From Paenibacillus taichungensis (lineage in GTDB: Bacteria; Bacillota; Bacilli; Paenibacillales; Paenibacillaceae), in NCBI RefSeq assembly GCF_003287275.1, contig NZ_QEVW01000003.1, positions 248,001 to 312,000 on the forward strand: 64,000 nucleotides of DNA, written 5' to 3'. Below are positions 17,219 to 27,082 of this stretch, one piece after another. The position numbers and the translations under genes are program-made. Position 1 is the stretch's first letter. Every line of letters starts with the position of its first letter. The notes beneath the pieces were generated by a model that worked only from the letters and a program-made list of their open reading frames with translations, was not told the DNA's origin and did no database searches.

Positions 17219-20200
17219 TTGGACAAGCTTAGCCTACATGATGCATTAAAACAACGAATATTGATCCTCGACGGTGCAATGGGGACCATGATTCAACAAG
17301 TTGATCTCACTGGCGCAGATTTTGGCGGAGAAGACCTGGATGGATGTAATGAAATGCTTGTGCTTACACGTCCGGATCTAATCCAGCGTATTCATGAGGA
17401 ATATCTGGAAGCCGGTGCTGACTTGATTGAAACAAATACGTTTGGTGCAACTTCTGTTGTACTTGCTGAATATGACATTCAGGACCGTGCACGTGAAATT
17501 AATCTCGAGGCAGCCAGAATCGCAAAAGCTGCCGTGGATCGATTTTCGACACCGGAGTCTCCACGTTATGTGGTAGGTGCAATGGGACCTACAACCAAAA
17601 CGCTGTCAGTAACGGGTGGAGTAACTTTTCAAGAGCTCATCGACAGTTATTTCGAGCAAGCGCTTGCTTTAATTGAGGGAGGCGTTGATGCGTTGCTGCT
17701 CGAAACCTCACAAGACACGCTTAATGTAAAAGCAGGTAGCATTGGAATTCAACAGGCATTCGAGCAAAGCGGCATCAAACTTCCTCTGATGATCTCAGGA
17801 ACGATCGAACCGATGGGTACAACCCTAGCTGGTCAGAACATTGAGTCTTTTTATATATCCTTAGAACACCTTAACCCAATTTCAGTGGGACTAAACTGTG
17901 CTACAGGTCCGGAATTTATGCGTGACCATATTCGATCACTTTCCGGTATGGCTTCAGTTGCAGTAAGTTGTTATCCGAATGCAGGTCTTCCGGATGAAAA
18001 TGGTAATTACCATGAATCCCCGGATTCGCTTGCCCAGAAGATCGGTGCTTTTGCCGAACAAGGCTGGTTGAACATCGCGGGCGGTTGCTGTGGAACAACA
18101 CCTGCACATATTCGGGCAATGCGGGATACACTTGCCAAGTACCCTCCCAGAGAAATGAACGGAACACATCCACCAGCGTTGTCAGGAATAGATCCAGTCT
18201 ACGTCGAACAGGACAATCGCCCTTACATGGTTGGGGAACGTACGAACGTACTTGGATCACGAAAATTCAAGCGTCTTATTGTTGAAGGTAAATATGAAGA
18301 AGCTTCAGAAATTGCTCGGGCTCAGGTGAAAAATGGGGCACATGTTGTCGACGTTTGTGTTCAAGACCCGGACCGTGAAGAAGCTGAAGACATGGAGAAA
18401 TTCCTTGAACTTGTTGTCAAAAAAGTAAAGGTGCCACTTATGATCGATACGACAGATGCAGCCGTCATCGACCTTGCACTGCAATACTCTCAGGGTAAAG
18501 CGATAATTAACTCCATTAACCTTGAGGACGGCGAGGAAAAGTTCGAGCTGGTCACTCCGCTCTTGCATAAATACGGCGGTGCTGTCGTTGTTGGAACGAT
18601 TGATGAACGCGGTCAAGCCATTAGTCGTGAGGACAAGCTGGAGGTAGCCAAGCGGTCTTACGATTTGCTGGTGAACAAATATGGCTTAAAAGCCGAAGAC
18701 CTGATTTTTGATACCCTGGTGTTTCCAGTAGGGACGGGCGATGAACAGTATATCGGATCGGCGAAAGAAACAATCGAAGGTATACGTGTAATTAAAGAAG
18801 CGATGCCTGAATGTCATACGATACTGGGGATCAGTAACATTTCATTTGGATTGCCTGAAGCTGGGCGTGAAGTGCTGAACTCTGTATTTTTATATGAGTG
18901 TACCAAAGCAGGTCTCGATTATGCCATCGTCAACACCGAGAAGCTGGAGCGTTATGCATCCATTCCCGAAGAAGAGCGCAGACTCTCGGAAGAGCTGTTA
19001 TATAATACGAATGATGAAACACTGGCTGCTTTCGTAGCCGCGTTCCGTAACAAAAAGGTTGAGAAAAAAGAAAAGATTTCGAACCTGTCGTTGGAAGAAC
19101 GTCTCGCATCGTATGTTGTTGAAGGAAGCAAAGAAGGTTTGCTGCCCGATCTGGAGCAGGCACTCGCCAAATATACAGCCCTTGAAGTAATCAATGGCCC
19201 GTTGATGCGGGGCATGGAAGAAGTAGGGCGACTGTTTAACAATAATGAGCTGATCGTAGCAGAAGTGCTTCAGAGCGCGGAAGTTATGAAGGCTTCGGTT
19301 GCTTATTTGGAACAGTTCATGGAGAAAAATGAGACGTCAGTTAAAGGAAAGATTATTTTAGCGACGGTCAAAGGCGATGTGCATGACATCGGCAAAAACC
19401 TGGTGGAGATCATCCTTTCCAATAACGGTTACCGGATCATTAATTTGGGTATAAAAGTACCACCAGAGCGAATTATCGAGGCATACAGAGAAGAGAAAGT
19501 CGATGCTATCGGTTTATCCGGTCTGTTGGTGAAATCGGCACAACAGATGATTTTAACCGCTCAGGACTTACGCACAGCAGGTATTGATGTGCCTATTATG
19601 GTTGGTGGAGCGGCATTGACACGCAAATTCACCAAGAATCGTATACGCCCGGAATATAACGGCATGGTTGTATATGCAAAAGATGCGATGGATGGCCTGG
19701 ATTTGGCCAACAAGCTGATGAATCCAAGTACTCGTGAAGTGATGCAGCTGGAGATGGACGCTGAAAAAGAGGCGGACGCAGCTGGCGCAGAAACCGTTAC
19801 ATCACTTCCCGAGCTTACACGGGTAGAGCGTTCGGATATCGCAGTAGACAATCCGGTTCTCGTTCCACCGGATCTGGAACGACATGTGATGCGCAACTAT
19901 CCGCTATCACACATATTACCGTATGTGAACATGCAGATGTTGCTAGGTCACCATCTTGGTTTGCGTGGCTCAGTAGAGCAGTTGCTTGCTTCGGGTGATC
20001 AGAAAGCCACTGACCTGAAAGCGGTAGTGGATGATATTATGCAGGAAGCTGTTCGTGACGGGATTATTCAGGCGCATGCGATGTATCGTTTCTTCCCAGC
20101 TCAGTCCAGTGGTAACAGCGTCATCATCTATGACCCGGAGAATACAAGTAATATCTTGCATACATTCACGTTCCCTCGTCAAAAAGTTGAACCATACCTG

Positions 20201-20659
20201 TGTCTTTCCGATTTCTTAAAGCCAGTGGAATCCGGACAAATGGATTACGTTGGTTTCATGGTCGTAACGGCTGGGCATGGTGTACGGGAGTTATCGACAG
20301 CTTGGAAGGAGCAAGGTGATTATCTTCGTTCACATGCTCTGCAATCCGTAGCGCTTGAAGTAGCAGAGGGATTAGCTGAGCGGGTTCATCATATGATGAG
20401 AGATATCTGGGGATTCCCGGATCCAGCACAGATGACCATGAAGCAACGTCATGGAGCACGCTATCAGGGAATCAGGGTATCATTCGGATATCCGGCTTGT
20501 CCCGACTTGGAAGACCAAGGCCCACTGTTCAAGTTGTTACAGCCTGAGGATATTGGTGTGGAATTGACTGAAGGTTTCATGATGGAACCTGAAGCATCGG
20601 TATCGGCGATGGTATTCAGCCATCCGCAAGCGAAGTATTTTAACGTGGATAAGGCTTAA
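17219..20659 (+). CDS. metH: Cobalamin-dependent methionine synthase
   Basis: A 1146-residue full-length MetH that transfers a methyl group from methyltetrahydrofolate to homocysteine through B12. Domains in order are homocysteine-binding (to about 310, with zinc cysteines in GLNCATG and GGCCGTTP), pterin-binding (about 330-590), cobalamin-binding with DVHDIG (D720, H722) and the AdoMet activation domain ending in RYQGIRVSFGYPACPD. The TTG at 17219 is preferred because GCGGAGGTG lies six bases before it; a GTG at 17210 overlaps that site. A TTAGTTT/AAACTAA hairpin lies at about 17172-17190. No B12 riboswitch is visible. Confidence 0.95.
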   Translation: MDKLSLHDALKQRILILDGAMGTMIQQVDLTGADFGGEDLDGCNEMLVLTRPDLIQRIHEEYLEAGADLIETNTFGATSVVLAEYDIQDRAREINLEAARIAKAAVDRFSTPESPRYVVGAMGPTTKTLSVTGGVTFQELIDSYFEQALALIEGGVDALLLETSQDTLNVKAGSIGIQQAFEQSGIKLPLMISGTIEPMGTTLAGQNIESFYISLEHLNPISVGLNCATGPEFMRDHIRSLSGMASVAVSCYPNAGLPDENGNYHESPDSLAQKIGAFAEQGWLNIAGGCCGTTPAHIRAMRDTLAKYPPREMNGTHPPALSGIDPVYVEQDNRPYMVGERTNVLGSRKFKRLIVEGKYEEASEIARAQVKNGAHVVDVCVQDPDREEAEDMEKFLELVVKKVKVPLMIDTTDAAVIDLALQYSQGKAIINSINLEDGEEKFELVTPLLHKYGGAVVVGTIDERGQAISREDKLEVAKRSYDLLVNKYGLKAEDLIFDTLVFPVGTGDEQYIGSAKETIEGIRVIKEAMPECHTILGISNISFGLPEAGREVLNSVFLYECTKAGLDYAIVNTEKLERYASIPEEERRLSEELLYNTNDETLAAFVAAFRNKKVEKKEKISNLSLEERLASYVVEGSKEGLLPDLEQALAKYTALEVINGPLMRGMEEVGRLFNNNELIVAEVLQSAEVMKASVAYLEQFMEKNETSVKGKIILATVKGDVHDIGKNLVEIILSNNGYRIINLGIKVPPERIIEAYREEKVDAIGLSGLLVKSAQQMILTAQDLRTAGIDVPIMVGGAALTRKFTKNRIRPEYNGMVVYAKDAMDGLDLANKLMNPSTREVMQLEMDAEKEADAAGAETVTSLPELTRVERSDIAVDNPVLVPPDLERHVMRNYPLSHILPYVNMQMLLGHHLGLRGSVEQLLASGDQKATDLKAVVDDIMQEAVRDGIIQAHAMYRFFPAQSSGNSVIIYDPENTSNILHTFTFPRQKVEPYLCLSDFLKPVESGQMDYVGFMVVTAGHGVRELSTAWKEQGDYLRSHALQSVALEVAEGLAERVHHMMRDIWGFPDPAQMTMKQRHGARYQGIRVSFGYPACPDLEDQGPLFKLLQPEDIGVELTEGFMMEPEASVSAMVFSHPQAKYFNVDKA

Positions 20660-20675
20660 AAGTAAAAGGTCAGGC

Positions 20676-20705
20676 AAAGCCCTCCGCATTGTCGGAGGCT
20701 TTTTG
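20676..20705 (+). terminator. metH terminator
   Basis: AAAGCCCTCCG and CGGAGGCTTTTT form a stem with one bulged C, running into a T tract. Confidence 0.88.
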
Positions 20706-20732
20706 CTGGCAGCAGAAAGAGGTGCGATCCAG

Positions 20733-21671
20733 ATGGAACTATATTTCCTGGGAACTAACGCTGGTGTACCTACGCTTCAGCGGAATGTAACTTCCATAGG
20801 GCTGCGCATGTTGGATGAGCGCAGAGCATTGTGGTTGTTTGACTGCGGGGAAGGAACCCAGCATCAGATTTTAAGTTCTCCCCTTAAATTGAGCAAATTG
20901 GAGAAAATATTTATCACCCATTTACATGGAGATCATGTATTTGGACTACCAGGTCTGCTCTCCAGCAGAGCATATCAGGGTGGCACTACACCGTTAACGG
21001 TGTATGGACCGCCAGGAACTGAACGAATGATCATGACAACCATGGAGCTGAGCCAATCACGGCTAAACTATGAACTAAGCATTGTGGAACATACAGGCGG
21101 AGTGCTTTTCGAAGATGAGAGCTTCATTGTAGAATCTGCGTTGCTAGAACATCGTATCGACAGTTATGGATATCGGATTACCGAAAAGGATCGTCCAGGC
21201 AGTCTGGACCCTGCAAAACTGGCTGAGTATGGCTTGAAGCCGGGGCCGCTATTTGGTCGCTTGAAACGGGGAGAAACGATTACCCTCGACAACGGGGACT
21301 TCCTTCGTCCAGAAGATGTGTTGGGTGCACCCAAGCGAGGTATGGTCATTACCATCTTGGGCGATACACGCCCGTGTGACAATGTGCAGCCGCTCGCTCT
21401 AAATGCGGATGTTCTTGTACACGAAGCTACGTTCCTGCATGATTTGGCTGATACGGCACATGAGTACTATCATAGTACTTCGAAGCAAGCGGCTGAGGCG
21501 GCGAGAGCGGCAGGTGCGGGACAGCTGATCATGACCCATTTTAGCTCTCGTTACAAAGATGAGGATCAGTTGCAGCCACTTCTGGAGGAGGCGCAATCGA
21601 TATTCCCGAATTCCAAACTTGCGATTGAACACGAGCTTATTCCAGTTGTTCACCGTAAGAGCGAATCCTAA
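20733..21671 (+). CDS. rnz: Ribonuclease Z
   Basis: A 312-residue metallo-beta-lactamase-fold endonuclease that removes 3' trailers from tRNA precursors. The zinc motif THLHGDHVFGLPG gives H63, H65, D67 and H68; further ligands are in ILGDTRPC and the C-terminal MTHFSSRY. Length matches Bacillus RNase Z. The ATG at 20733 follows AAAGAGGTG; the gene starts 28 bp after the metH terminator. Confidence 0.94.
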   Translation: MELYFLGTNAGVPTLQRNVTSIGLRMLDERRALWLFDCGEGTQHQILSSPLKLSKLEKIFITHLHGDHVFGLPGLLSSRAYQGGTTPLTVYGPPGTERMIMTTMELSQSRLNYELSIVEHTGGVLFEDESFIVESALLEHRIDSYGYRITEKDRPGSLDPAKLAEYGLKPGPLFGRLKRGETITLDNGDFLRPEDVLGAPKRGMVITILGDTRPCDNVQPLALNADVLVHEATFLHDLADTAHEYYHSTSKQAAEAARAAGAGQLIMTHFSSRYKDEDQLQPLLEEAQSIFPNSKLAIEHELIPVVHRKSES

Positions 21672-21730
21672 TGGTGGATGTGCAAAAGAGTACAGCCAAA
21701 CACGACGGGAGAACAAGCCGTTAATTACAC

Positions 21731-21765
21731 GGGACTGAGGGGAAGTTACTCCCGAGGTCCCTTTT
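21731..21765 (+). terminator. rnz terminator
   Basis: GGGAC-N2-GGG pairs with CCC-GA-GTCCC across a short loop and is followed by TTTT. The remaining gap to 22025 shows no convincing gene or RNA. Confidence 0.7.
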
Positions 21766-22025
21766 GCAATCTGGCCGGAAAGCGTGTAGGATGGGCAATA
21801 TGAGCAGGGAAATGATTCAATTATTTTCCGGGAAAGCGCAGGAAATGACAAGCTTGTACAGAAGACGCGCGGGGCTAAACGTCCAGGTTCGATTCAGTTC
21901 GACGTGTTGCGTGCAGATGCGAGCAAGCCATTTTTATGTACTGTATACATAGGTTAGCATTGTAGTTCGATGCAAATGGTTAAGGACATGAAATGTTAAT
22001 GCAATAAAGAAAGGAAGTGCTGTAT

Positions 22026-22835
22026 ATGATTAAGGCCTATCTGATCGACCTGGATGGTACGCTCTATCATGGCAGACATCGTATCGAAGGAGCCGATAAG
22101 CTTATTCGGACATTGAATGAACAAGGCATGCCTTATTTGTTTGTGACTAATAATTCTTCGCGTACACCGCAAGGTGTGGCAGATCATCTGAATGGGATGG
22201 GCATCCCCGCCGATGCATCTCAGGTATGTACTTCTGCGGTGGCGGCTGCGGAATACGTGGCACAAGAGTCTCCGGGTGCGAAAGTGGCTTGTATCGGGGA
22301 AGAAGGGCTGTTGCAAGCGATTGAAGCAGCAGGTCTTTCACTAACAGACGATGAACCTGAATACGTTATACAAGGAATTGATCGTGAATTTTCCTATCAT
22401 AAATTGACTAAAGCGCTTCGCTGGATCAATGGTGGCTCTAAATCTGTTATGACCAATCCTGATTTGCAGCTACCTTCTGATGATGGGCTTACGCCGGGAG
22501 CAGGGACGATTGGGGCAGCGATAGAAGCGGCAACCGGAGTTCATCCCACCGTCATTGGCAAACCATCAAGTATTATTATGAAGTCTGCCATTAGCCGATT
22601 GAACTTAAAGTCTGATGAAGTTGCTGTAATCGGAGACAATATGCGTACAGATATTGCCGCAGGAGCTGCGGCGGGATGCGAAACTCTGCTGGTTCTTACG
22701 GGGATAACGACACGGGACAATATGGATAGCCACATCCAGGCGACCAAGGTTCGTCCTGATCATGTGTTTGAAGATTTGCATAAACTGATTGAGTGGCTGT
22801 CGCAGACGACAGGCCAAGCATCCAAGAAGGGGTAG
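22026..22835 (+). CDS. HAD hydrolase, NagD/AraL (TIGR01457-like) type
   Basis: A 269-residue phosphatase with motif I LIDLDGTLYHG at the N-terminus, motif II FVTNNSSRT, lysine motif GKPSSIIMKSA and motif IV VIGDNMRTDIAAGAAAGC. A C2 cap lies between motifs II and III. Such enzymes remove phosphate from small metabolites; the substrate is unknown. AGGAAGTG lies six bases before the ATG at 22026. It begins a seven-gene run in which gaps are short or negative. Confidence 0.88.
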   Translation: MIKAYLIDLDGTLYHGRHRIEGADKLIRTLNEQGMPYLFVTNNSSRTPQGVADHLNGMGIPADASQVCTSAVAAAEYVAQESPGAKVACIGEEGLLQAIEAAGLSLTDDEPEYVIQGIDREFSYHKLTKALRWINGGSKSVMTNPDLQLPSDDGLTPGAGTIGAAIEAATGVHPTVIGKPSSIIMKSAISRLNLKSDEVAVIGDNMRTDIAAGAAAGCETLLVLTGITTRDNMDSHIQATKVRPDHVFEDLHKLIEWLSQTTGQASKKG

Positions 22836-22842
22836 ATGTACG

Positions 22843-23664
22843 ATGCCGGAATTGCCGGAAATGGAAAACTACCGGACCTTGCTGTCCGAGAAAATACTCG
22901 ATTTGCCGATTACAAGTGTGGTGGTTAACCGTGAAAAGTCGATTAATACCGATCCTGATGTGTTTACCCGTGAACTGACAGGCAATCGTATCATATTTGT
23001 AGAGCGTAGGGCCAAACATCTGATCTTTCATCTGGCTAATGGCAAGCGGCTTGTGCTTCATCTCATGCTGGGCGGAATGATTTTCTGGGGCACGGAAGCT
23101 GAACGTCCTGATCGTTCCACGCAAGTGGAAATTCAGTTTGGAGAGTATACGTTATACTTTATTGGGCTCCGTTTAGGATATCTACATTTGCTTACTTCCA
23201 AAGAGACGGAAGAGGCTATGTCTGATCTTGGACCTGAACCTCTTGATCGGCGCATGAATGCAGAACGCTTTGCTGCTCTGTTGAAAGGACGTCGAGGTAC
23301 ACTCAAAACTACACTGGTTAACCAGCACATTATTGCAGGCATCGGAAATTGTTATTCAGATGAGATTGCATTTGCAGCAGGTCTGAGACCAAGCTCTAAG
23401 ACTCAAAATATTGCTGCATCGCCTGAACTCACAGCACGTTTGTACCATTCTATGCAATCCGTGTTGCGGGAAGCTGCTTCGGAAGGCGGTTATATGGAAA
23501 TGCCGTTGATGCAGGGAGATACCAAGACGGGAAGTTTTGACGAGCAGTGCCGAGTGTATGATCGTGAAGGGGAAACTTGCCCTCGTTGTGGGGGAACGAT
23601 AGCGCGCGTGGAAATTACGGGCAAGAAGGCTTTCTTCTGTCCAGATTGCCAGCATGAGGCCTAA
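22843..23664 (+). CDS. Fpg/Nei-family DNA glycosylase
   Basis: A 273-residue base-excision glycosylase/AP lyase. Mature N-terminus PELPEMENY supplies the catalytic Pro and Glu, and a C-terminal zinc finger reads CPRCGG...CPDC. The helix-two-turn-helix region (NQHIIAGIGNCYSDEIAF) is intact. The sequence after PELPE departs from standard MutM (VETVRR), so it belongs to a side branch and its damaged-base preference is uncertain. It starts 7 bp after the HAD gene and overlaps the endonuclease IV gene by 11 bp, which points to coupled repair functions. Confidence 0.88.
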   Translation: MPELPEMENYRTLLSEKILDLPITSVVVNREKSINTDPDVFTRELTGNRIIFVERRAKHLIFHLANGKRLVLHLMLGGMIFWGTEAERPDRSTQVEIQFGEYTLYFIGLRLGYLHLLTSKETEEAMSDLGPEPLDRRMNAERFAALLKGRRGTLKTTLVNQHIIAGIGNCYSDEIAFAAGLRPSSKTQNIAASPELTARLYHSMQSVLREAASEGGYMEMPLMQGDTKTGSFDEQCRVYDREGETCPRCGGTIARVEITGKKAFFCPDCQHEA

Positions 23665-24502
23665 AAGCGGAATCGGGGCACATGTTAGCACCAGAGGTGG
23701 ATTTCTTCAGGCAGCCAAACGGGCATATGAGATGGGTGCTACGGCATTTCAATATTTTCCGAAGAACCCGCGGAGTCTTGGCTTGAAAGAATTGGACCTC
23801 AAAGATGCTGAACAGTGTCGGGACTGGTGTGAGACGCAGGGGATTTCTTCCATTGCGCACTCACCCTATCCCACGAATCCGGCTTTGGGCAAAACCCGAG
23901 GAGAGGCGGGTTTTCATGCAACCATTGCATCGATACAAAATGATTTGCATATTGCAGATGCCTGCGGTTCAGTAGGGACTGTAGTTCATTTTGGTCATCT
24001 CAAGAGCAATGAACCACTCGAAGGATATCAGAATCTCATATCCTGTCTGGATACCGCTTTAGCAGATTGGGATGGACAGGCTAAGGTTCTGCTTGAAAAT
24101 CAGGCTGGAGATCATGGTCCCATGGGTACGACGATGGAAGAGTTGATACAGATTCGTAAGCTATGCCGGTATCCTGAACATATTGCTTTTTGTTTTGACA
24201 CATGTCATGCTTTTGCTTCAGGCATGTGGACGTCAGGCAATGAGGCATCGATGCTGGAAAAAGGCAGACTGCTGGGATACTGGGATGCTCTTGCGGCTGT
24301 TCACTTTAATGATTCGAAATATCCTTCCGGTTCATGCAAGGACAGACATGCACGAATTGGACAAGGTTATATAGGAAAAAAAGCGATGCAGGAACTGTTA
24401 TGTGCGCCTGAATTTCAGCAAGCGGTAGTTGTGCTGGAAACCGAATCAGGCGAAGATGGAACACACCGTGGTGACATTGAGCTCATGCGTTCCTGGCTTT
24501 AA
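23654..24502 (+). CDS. nfo: Endonuclease IV-type AP endonuclease
   Basis: A 282-residue AP2Ec-family TIM-barrel enzyme that cleaves DNA 5' of abasic sites. Zinc-ligand motifs are GAHVSTRGG, VVHFGH, LLENQAGD, FDTCHAFASG, HFNDSK, DRHARIG and LETES. The start lies inside the glycosylase gene, so glycosylase and AP endonuclease, two successive steps of base excision repair, are translationally coupled. Confidence 0.9.
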   Translation: MRPKSGIGAHVSTRGGFLQAAKRAYEMGATAFQYFPKNPRSLGLKELDLKDAEQCRDWCETQGISSIAHSPYPTNPALGKTRGEAGFHATIASIQNDLHIADACGSVGTVVHFGHLKSNEPLEGYQNLISCLDTALADWDGQAKVLLENQAGDHGPMGTTMEELIQIRKLCRYPEHIAFCFDTCHAFASGMWTSGNEASMLEKGRLLGYWDALAAVHFNDSKYPSGSCKDRHARIGQGYIGKKAMQELLCAPEFQQAVVVLETESGEDGTHRGDIELMRSWL

Positions 24503-24523
24503 ATGGGGAGAGGAGCGAATGTA

Positions 24524-24862
24524 ATGCATGTTTTTTTGGATGATTACCGGGCATGTCCGAAAGGGTTTGTTCTGGCTACCAACGCAGAAGAATGCCTGAT
24601 GCTGCTTAGAGAAGGTGATGTGGACATTCTATCCCTGGATTTTGAACTGGGTCCAGATTCGCCGAATGGCGGTGAAGTTGCTGCTTCAATCGTCCGGGAA
24701 GGTTTGTTTCCACGACAGATCTATTTGCACACGTCCAGCATGTATGGCAAACGTCAGATGTACGAATTGTTGTACAGCAATAAACCAGACTCTGTTACCA
24801 TCCATAATGGTCCGATGTCGGGTGAAGTTATGCTGCGTGTTGCTGCGGGAGAAGAAAGCTGA
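24524..24862 (+). CDS. Cyclic-phosphate processing receiver-like (cREC) protein
   Basis: A 112-residue single-domain protein with VFLDDYRACPKG and LSLDFELGPDSPNGGE, the acidic motifs of the cREC family, a receiver-like fold predicted to act on cyclic phosphate ends or signals. No output domain is present. GAGAGGAG lies nine bases before the ATG, and its stop overlaps the next start by one base. Its place in a DNA-repair operon is notable, but the biochemical role is inference. Confidence 0.65.
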   Translation: MHVFLDDYRACPKGFVLATNAEECLMLLREGDVDILSLDFELGPDSPNGGEVAASIVREGLFPRQIYLHTSSMYGKRQMYELLYSNKPDSVTIHNGPMSGEVMLRVAAGEES

Positions 24863-25179
24863 TGAAGCCAATTACGACCAAAATGTTAATGCGCGGTGTA
24901 TGGGAAGGCATGCCTCAGGCTGTATTTATCTATACCCCGCTTTGCGGAACTTGCGCAGCAGCACGTCGAATGCTTGAGATCGCGGAACATTTGCTGCCCG
25001 AAGGGATTTTGACCGAGATGAATATTCACGATATCCCGGAACTTGTGCAGCAGTTTCAGATTTCGAGTGTGCCTGCTGTTATGCTGTTTGATGGAGAGCA
25101 TGATGTACCCAGAATGGTTTATCGGATGAACTCTGTCGAGCATCTGTTAGGGGAAATCCGAAAGGCGGTACTGAAATGA
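24862..25179 (+). CDS. Thioredoxin-like protein
   Basis: A 105-residue thioredoxin-fold protein with the redox motif CGTC in YTPLCGTCAAAR and the cis-proline region SSVPAVMLF. There is no signal peptide, so it is cytoplasmic. Both ends overlap neighbouring genes by 1-4 bases, so it is part of the same operon. The partner is unknown. Confidence 0.82.
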   Translation: MKPITTKMLMRGVWEGMPQAVFIYTPLCGTCAAARRMLEIAEHLLPEGILTEMNIHDIPELVQQFQISSVPAVMLFDGEHDVPRMVYRMNSVEHLLGEIRKAVLK

Positions 25180-25955
25180 GTGTAATCTCAATGGAGCATG
25201 TTTCTCTTAGAAGGGAAGACAATCAGATTCTGGATGACGTTCATCTGCATGTTAAAGAAGGCGAACATTGGGTAATTCTTGGACGCAATGGTTCAGGTAA
25301 AACAACGTTGCTGGAAATGATGAATGGATATATGTTTCCAAGTCAGGGGCGTATTGAAGTATTGGGCAATCTGTATGGTCAATGTGACGTTCGGGAGGTT
25401 CGGAAAGAAATTGGTTATATCAGTCAGACATTGATTGAGAAACTGACACATCGAGATCCTGTATGGGAAGTTGTCGCAACAGGAGCTTATGCTTTTTTGC
25501 GTTTCTATCAAACGATTCCGGATGACGTGAAGGCCAAAGCATTCAACCTGCTTGATGAAATGGGTTTTGCAAAACTTGCTAATCATCCGCTCGGCACCCT
25601 TTCTCAGGGGGAGCGCAAAAAAGTAATGCTGGCTCGTTCATTGATGGCAGATCCCAAATTGCTGATTATGGACGAGCCTTGTGCCGGACTAGATCTGTAT
25701 GAACGTGAGAAAATGTTGGCCGAAATTGATCGGCTACGTAAGCGTAATATCACTGTCGTTTATGTAACACATCACGTGGAAGAGATCGTACCTTTGTTCA
25801 CACATGTGGCCTTGATCCGCGATGGACGTATTGCTGCGGCAGGGCCCAAACAGGAAGTTTTAACACAAGATACAATTAAGCATACGTACGATGTTCCGGT
25901 TGATATCCAGTGGGAAGATGGACGTCCCTGGATTCGCGTACGTTCTGGAGGGTAA
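25176..25955 (+). CDS. Orphan ABC transporter ATPase (YlmA-like)
   Basis: A 259-residue ABC ATPase with Walker A GRNGSGKTT (about 37-45), Q-loop YISQ, signature LSQGERKKV, Walker B LLIMDEPCAGLD and the switch histidine in THH. No permease gene is nearby. The sequence resembles Bacillus YlmA, also an orphan ATPase. Its start overlaps the thioredoxin gene by four bases. Confidence 0.85.
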   Translation: MSVISMEHVSLRREDNQILDDVHLHVKEGEHWVILGRNGSGKTTLLEMMNGYMFPSQGRIEVLGNLYGQCDVREVRKEIGYISQTLIEKLTHRDPVWEVVATGAYAFLRFYQTIPDDVKAKAFNLLDEMGFAKLANHPLGTLSQGERKKVMLARSLMADPKLLIMDEPCAGLDLYEREKMLAEIDRLRKRNITVVYVTHHVEEIVPLFTHVALIRDGRIAAAGPKQEVLTQDTIKHTYDVPVDIQWEDGRPWIRVRSGG

Positions 25956-25961
25956 CACATT

Positions 25962-27011
25962 TTGAGTACACAGTCATCTTGGGGTGAAGGAGACTTCTCC
26001 CGTTTTATCTGCACAGCCAATCATGGTTTTGCACCCTATGCTCAGGAGGAATTGCGCCGTACATTTGGGGCAGTAAAGAGCACGGTACTCGTACCAGGTG
26101 AGATTCTGCTTGCCGGTCTTCCGATTGCGGAAGAAGAGGTAGCGATCAAGCTTTTGGAAGAAAGCCCGACGTTTTTACGTCATATTCAACCTGTTCAATT
26201 TCAGGAAAATACGGAAGATTCAGCGCAAGCAATGGAAAAATTGATTTCATTTGTGTTGAACCATACGGAGTTAACAGGCACTAAAGTTGCATTACAAGTT
26301 CGTAAAACCGAAGGGGCCTTCTGGAGGGAGAACGCTGCTTCATTGAAACAGCTCTTGACCGAGAAGTTGGATGACCTTGGTTGTGATTGGGTTGTCCGTG
26401 ATGCGGATCATGTTATATCAGTCTTCGTTGCCGATGACATGTTATATGCCGGTGTATCCAGACCGGATCAAAATCTGTCGGACTGGAGTGGCGGAGCAGT
26501 TCGTTTTCAGAAGGAAGAGGGCCAAATCTCTCGTGCCAAATTCAAATTGCTTGAAGCGGAGCAGACATTTGGCATCGACTTTACTTCTTTTCACAAAGCA
26601 TTGGACATTGGTGCTGCGCCTGGTGGATGGACCTCTTTCCTGCTAGAGCGCGGGCTTGAAGTTACAGCTGTTGATCCTGCCAAGATGGATGCGACCCTGC
26701 TGGAATCTCCCAAATTGACGTTTTTGAAAAAGAATGCTGGTGATGTACGTTTCCGCGAAGCGGAATTCGATCTGCTCGTATGTGATATGAGCTGGAGTCC
26801 CAAGCTGATGAGCCGTCTTATATCGGACTTGTTATACAGTCTTCAATCAGGGGGGACAGCAGTTGTGACAGTGAAGTTACTGCACAAGAAGCCGCTTGCG
26901 TTGATAAAAGAAGTCATCGATACATTTGAGCGCTCCCGGATGCAGATTCAACGTTCCAAACAGTTGTTTCATAACCGTGAAGAAATCACGCTATATATGA
27001 TTAAGTATTAA
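25962..27011 (+). CDS. FtsJ/RlmM-type SAM-dependent RNA methyltransferase
   Basis: A 349-residue protein with an N-terminal THUMP-like region and a C-terminal RrmJ/FtsJ Rossmann domain. The SAM loop is LDIGAAPGGWTSFLL (about 210-224). A K-D-K-E catalytic tetrad can be traced in SRAKFKLLEAE, CDMSW, TVKLLHKK and EEITLY, as in 2'-O-ribose methyltransferases such as RlmM. The TTG start follows GGAGGG by nine bases. The RNA target is unknown. Confidence 0.8.
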   Translation: MSTQSSWGEGDFSRFICTANHGFAPYAQEELRRTFGAVKSTVLVPGEILLAGLPIAEEEVAIKLLEESPTFLRHIQPVQFQENTEDSAQAMEKLISFVLNHTELTGTKVALQVRKTEGAFWRENAASLKQLLTEKLDDLGCDWVVRDADHVISVFVADDMLYAGVSRPDQNLSDWSGGAVRFQKEEGQISRAKFKLLEAEQTFGIDFTSFHKALDIGAAPGGWTSFLLERGLEVTAVDPAKMDATLLESPKLTFLKKNAGDVRFREAEFDLLVCDMSWSPKLMSRLISDLLYSLQSGGTAVVTVKLLHKKPLALIKEVIDTFERSRMQIQRSKQLFHNREEITLYMIKY

Positions 27012-27038
27012 GATATTAAAGGCATTAAATTTTATGCT

Positions 27039-27067
27039 TTACAACACCTCATTGCCTATACTATAAT
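27039..27067 (+). promoter_or_regulatory. Promoter before the kinase cluster
   Basis: TTACAA (27039-27044), 17 bases, TATAAT (27062-27067). The expected start lies about 20 bases before the long hairpin listed next. Confidence 0.65.
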
Positions 27068-27082
27068 GATACCAATATTAAC

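Noticed and set aside
21764-21952. 62-codon frame after rnz
   Set aside because: It starts within the terminator T tract, has no ribosome site and no protein-like pattern.
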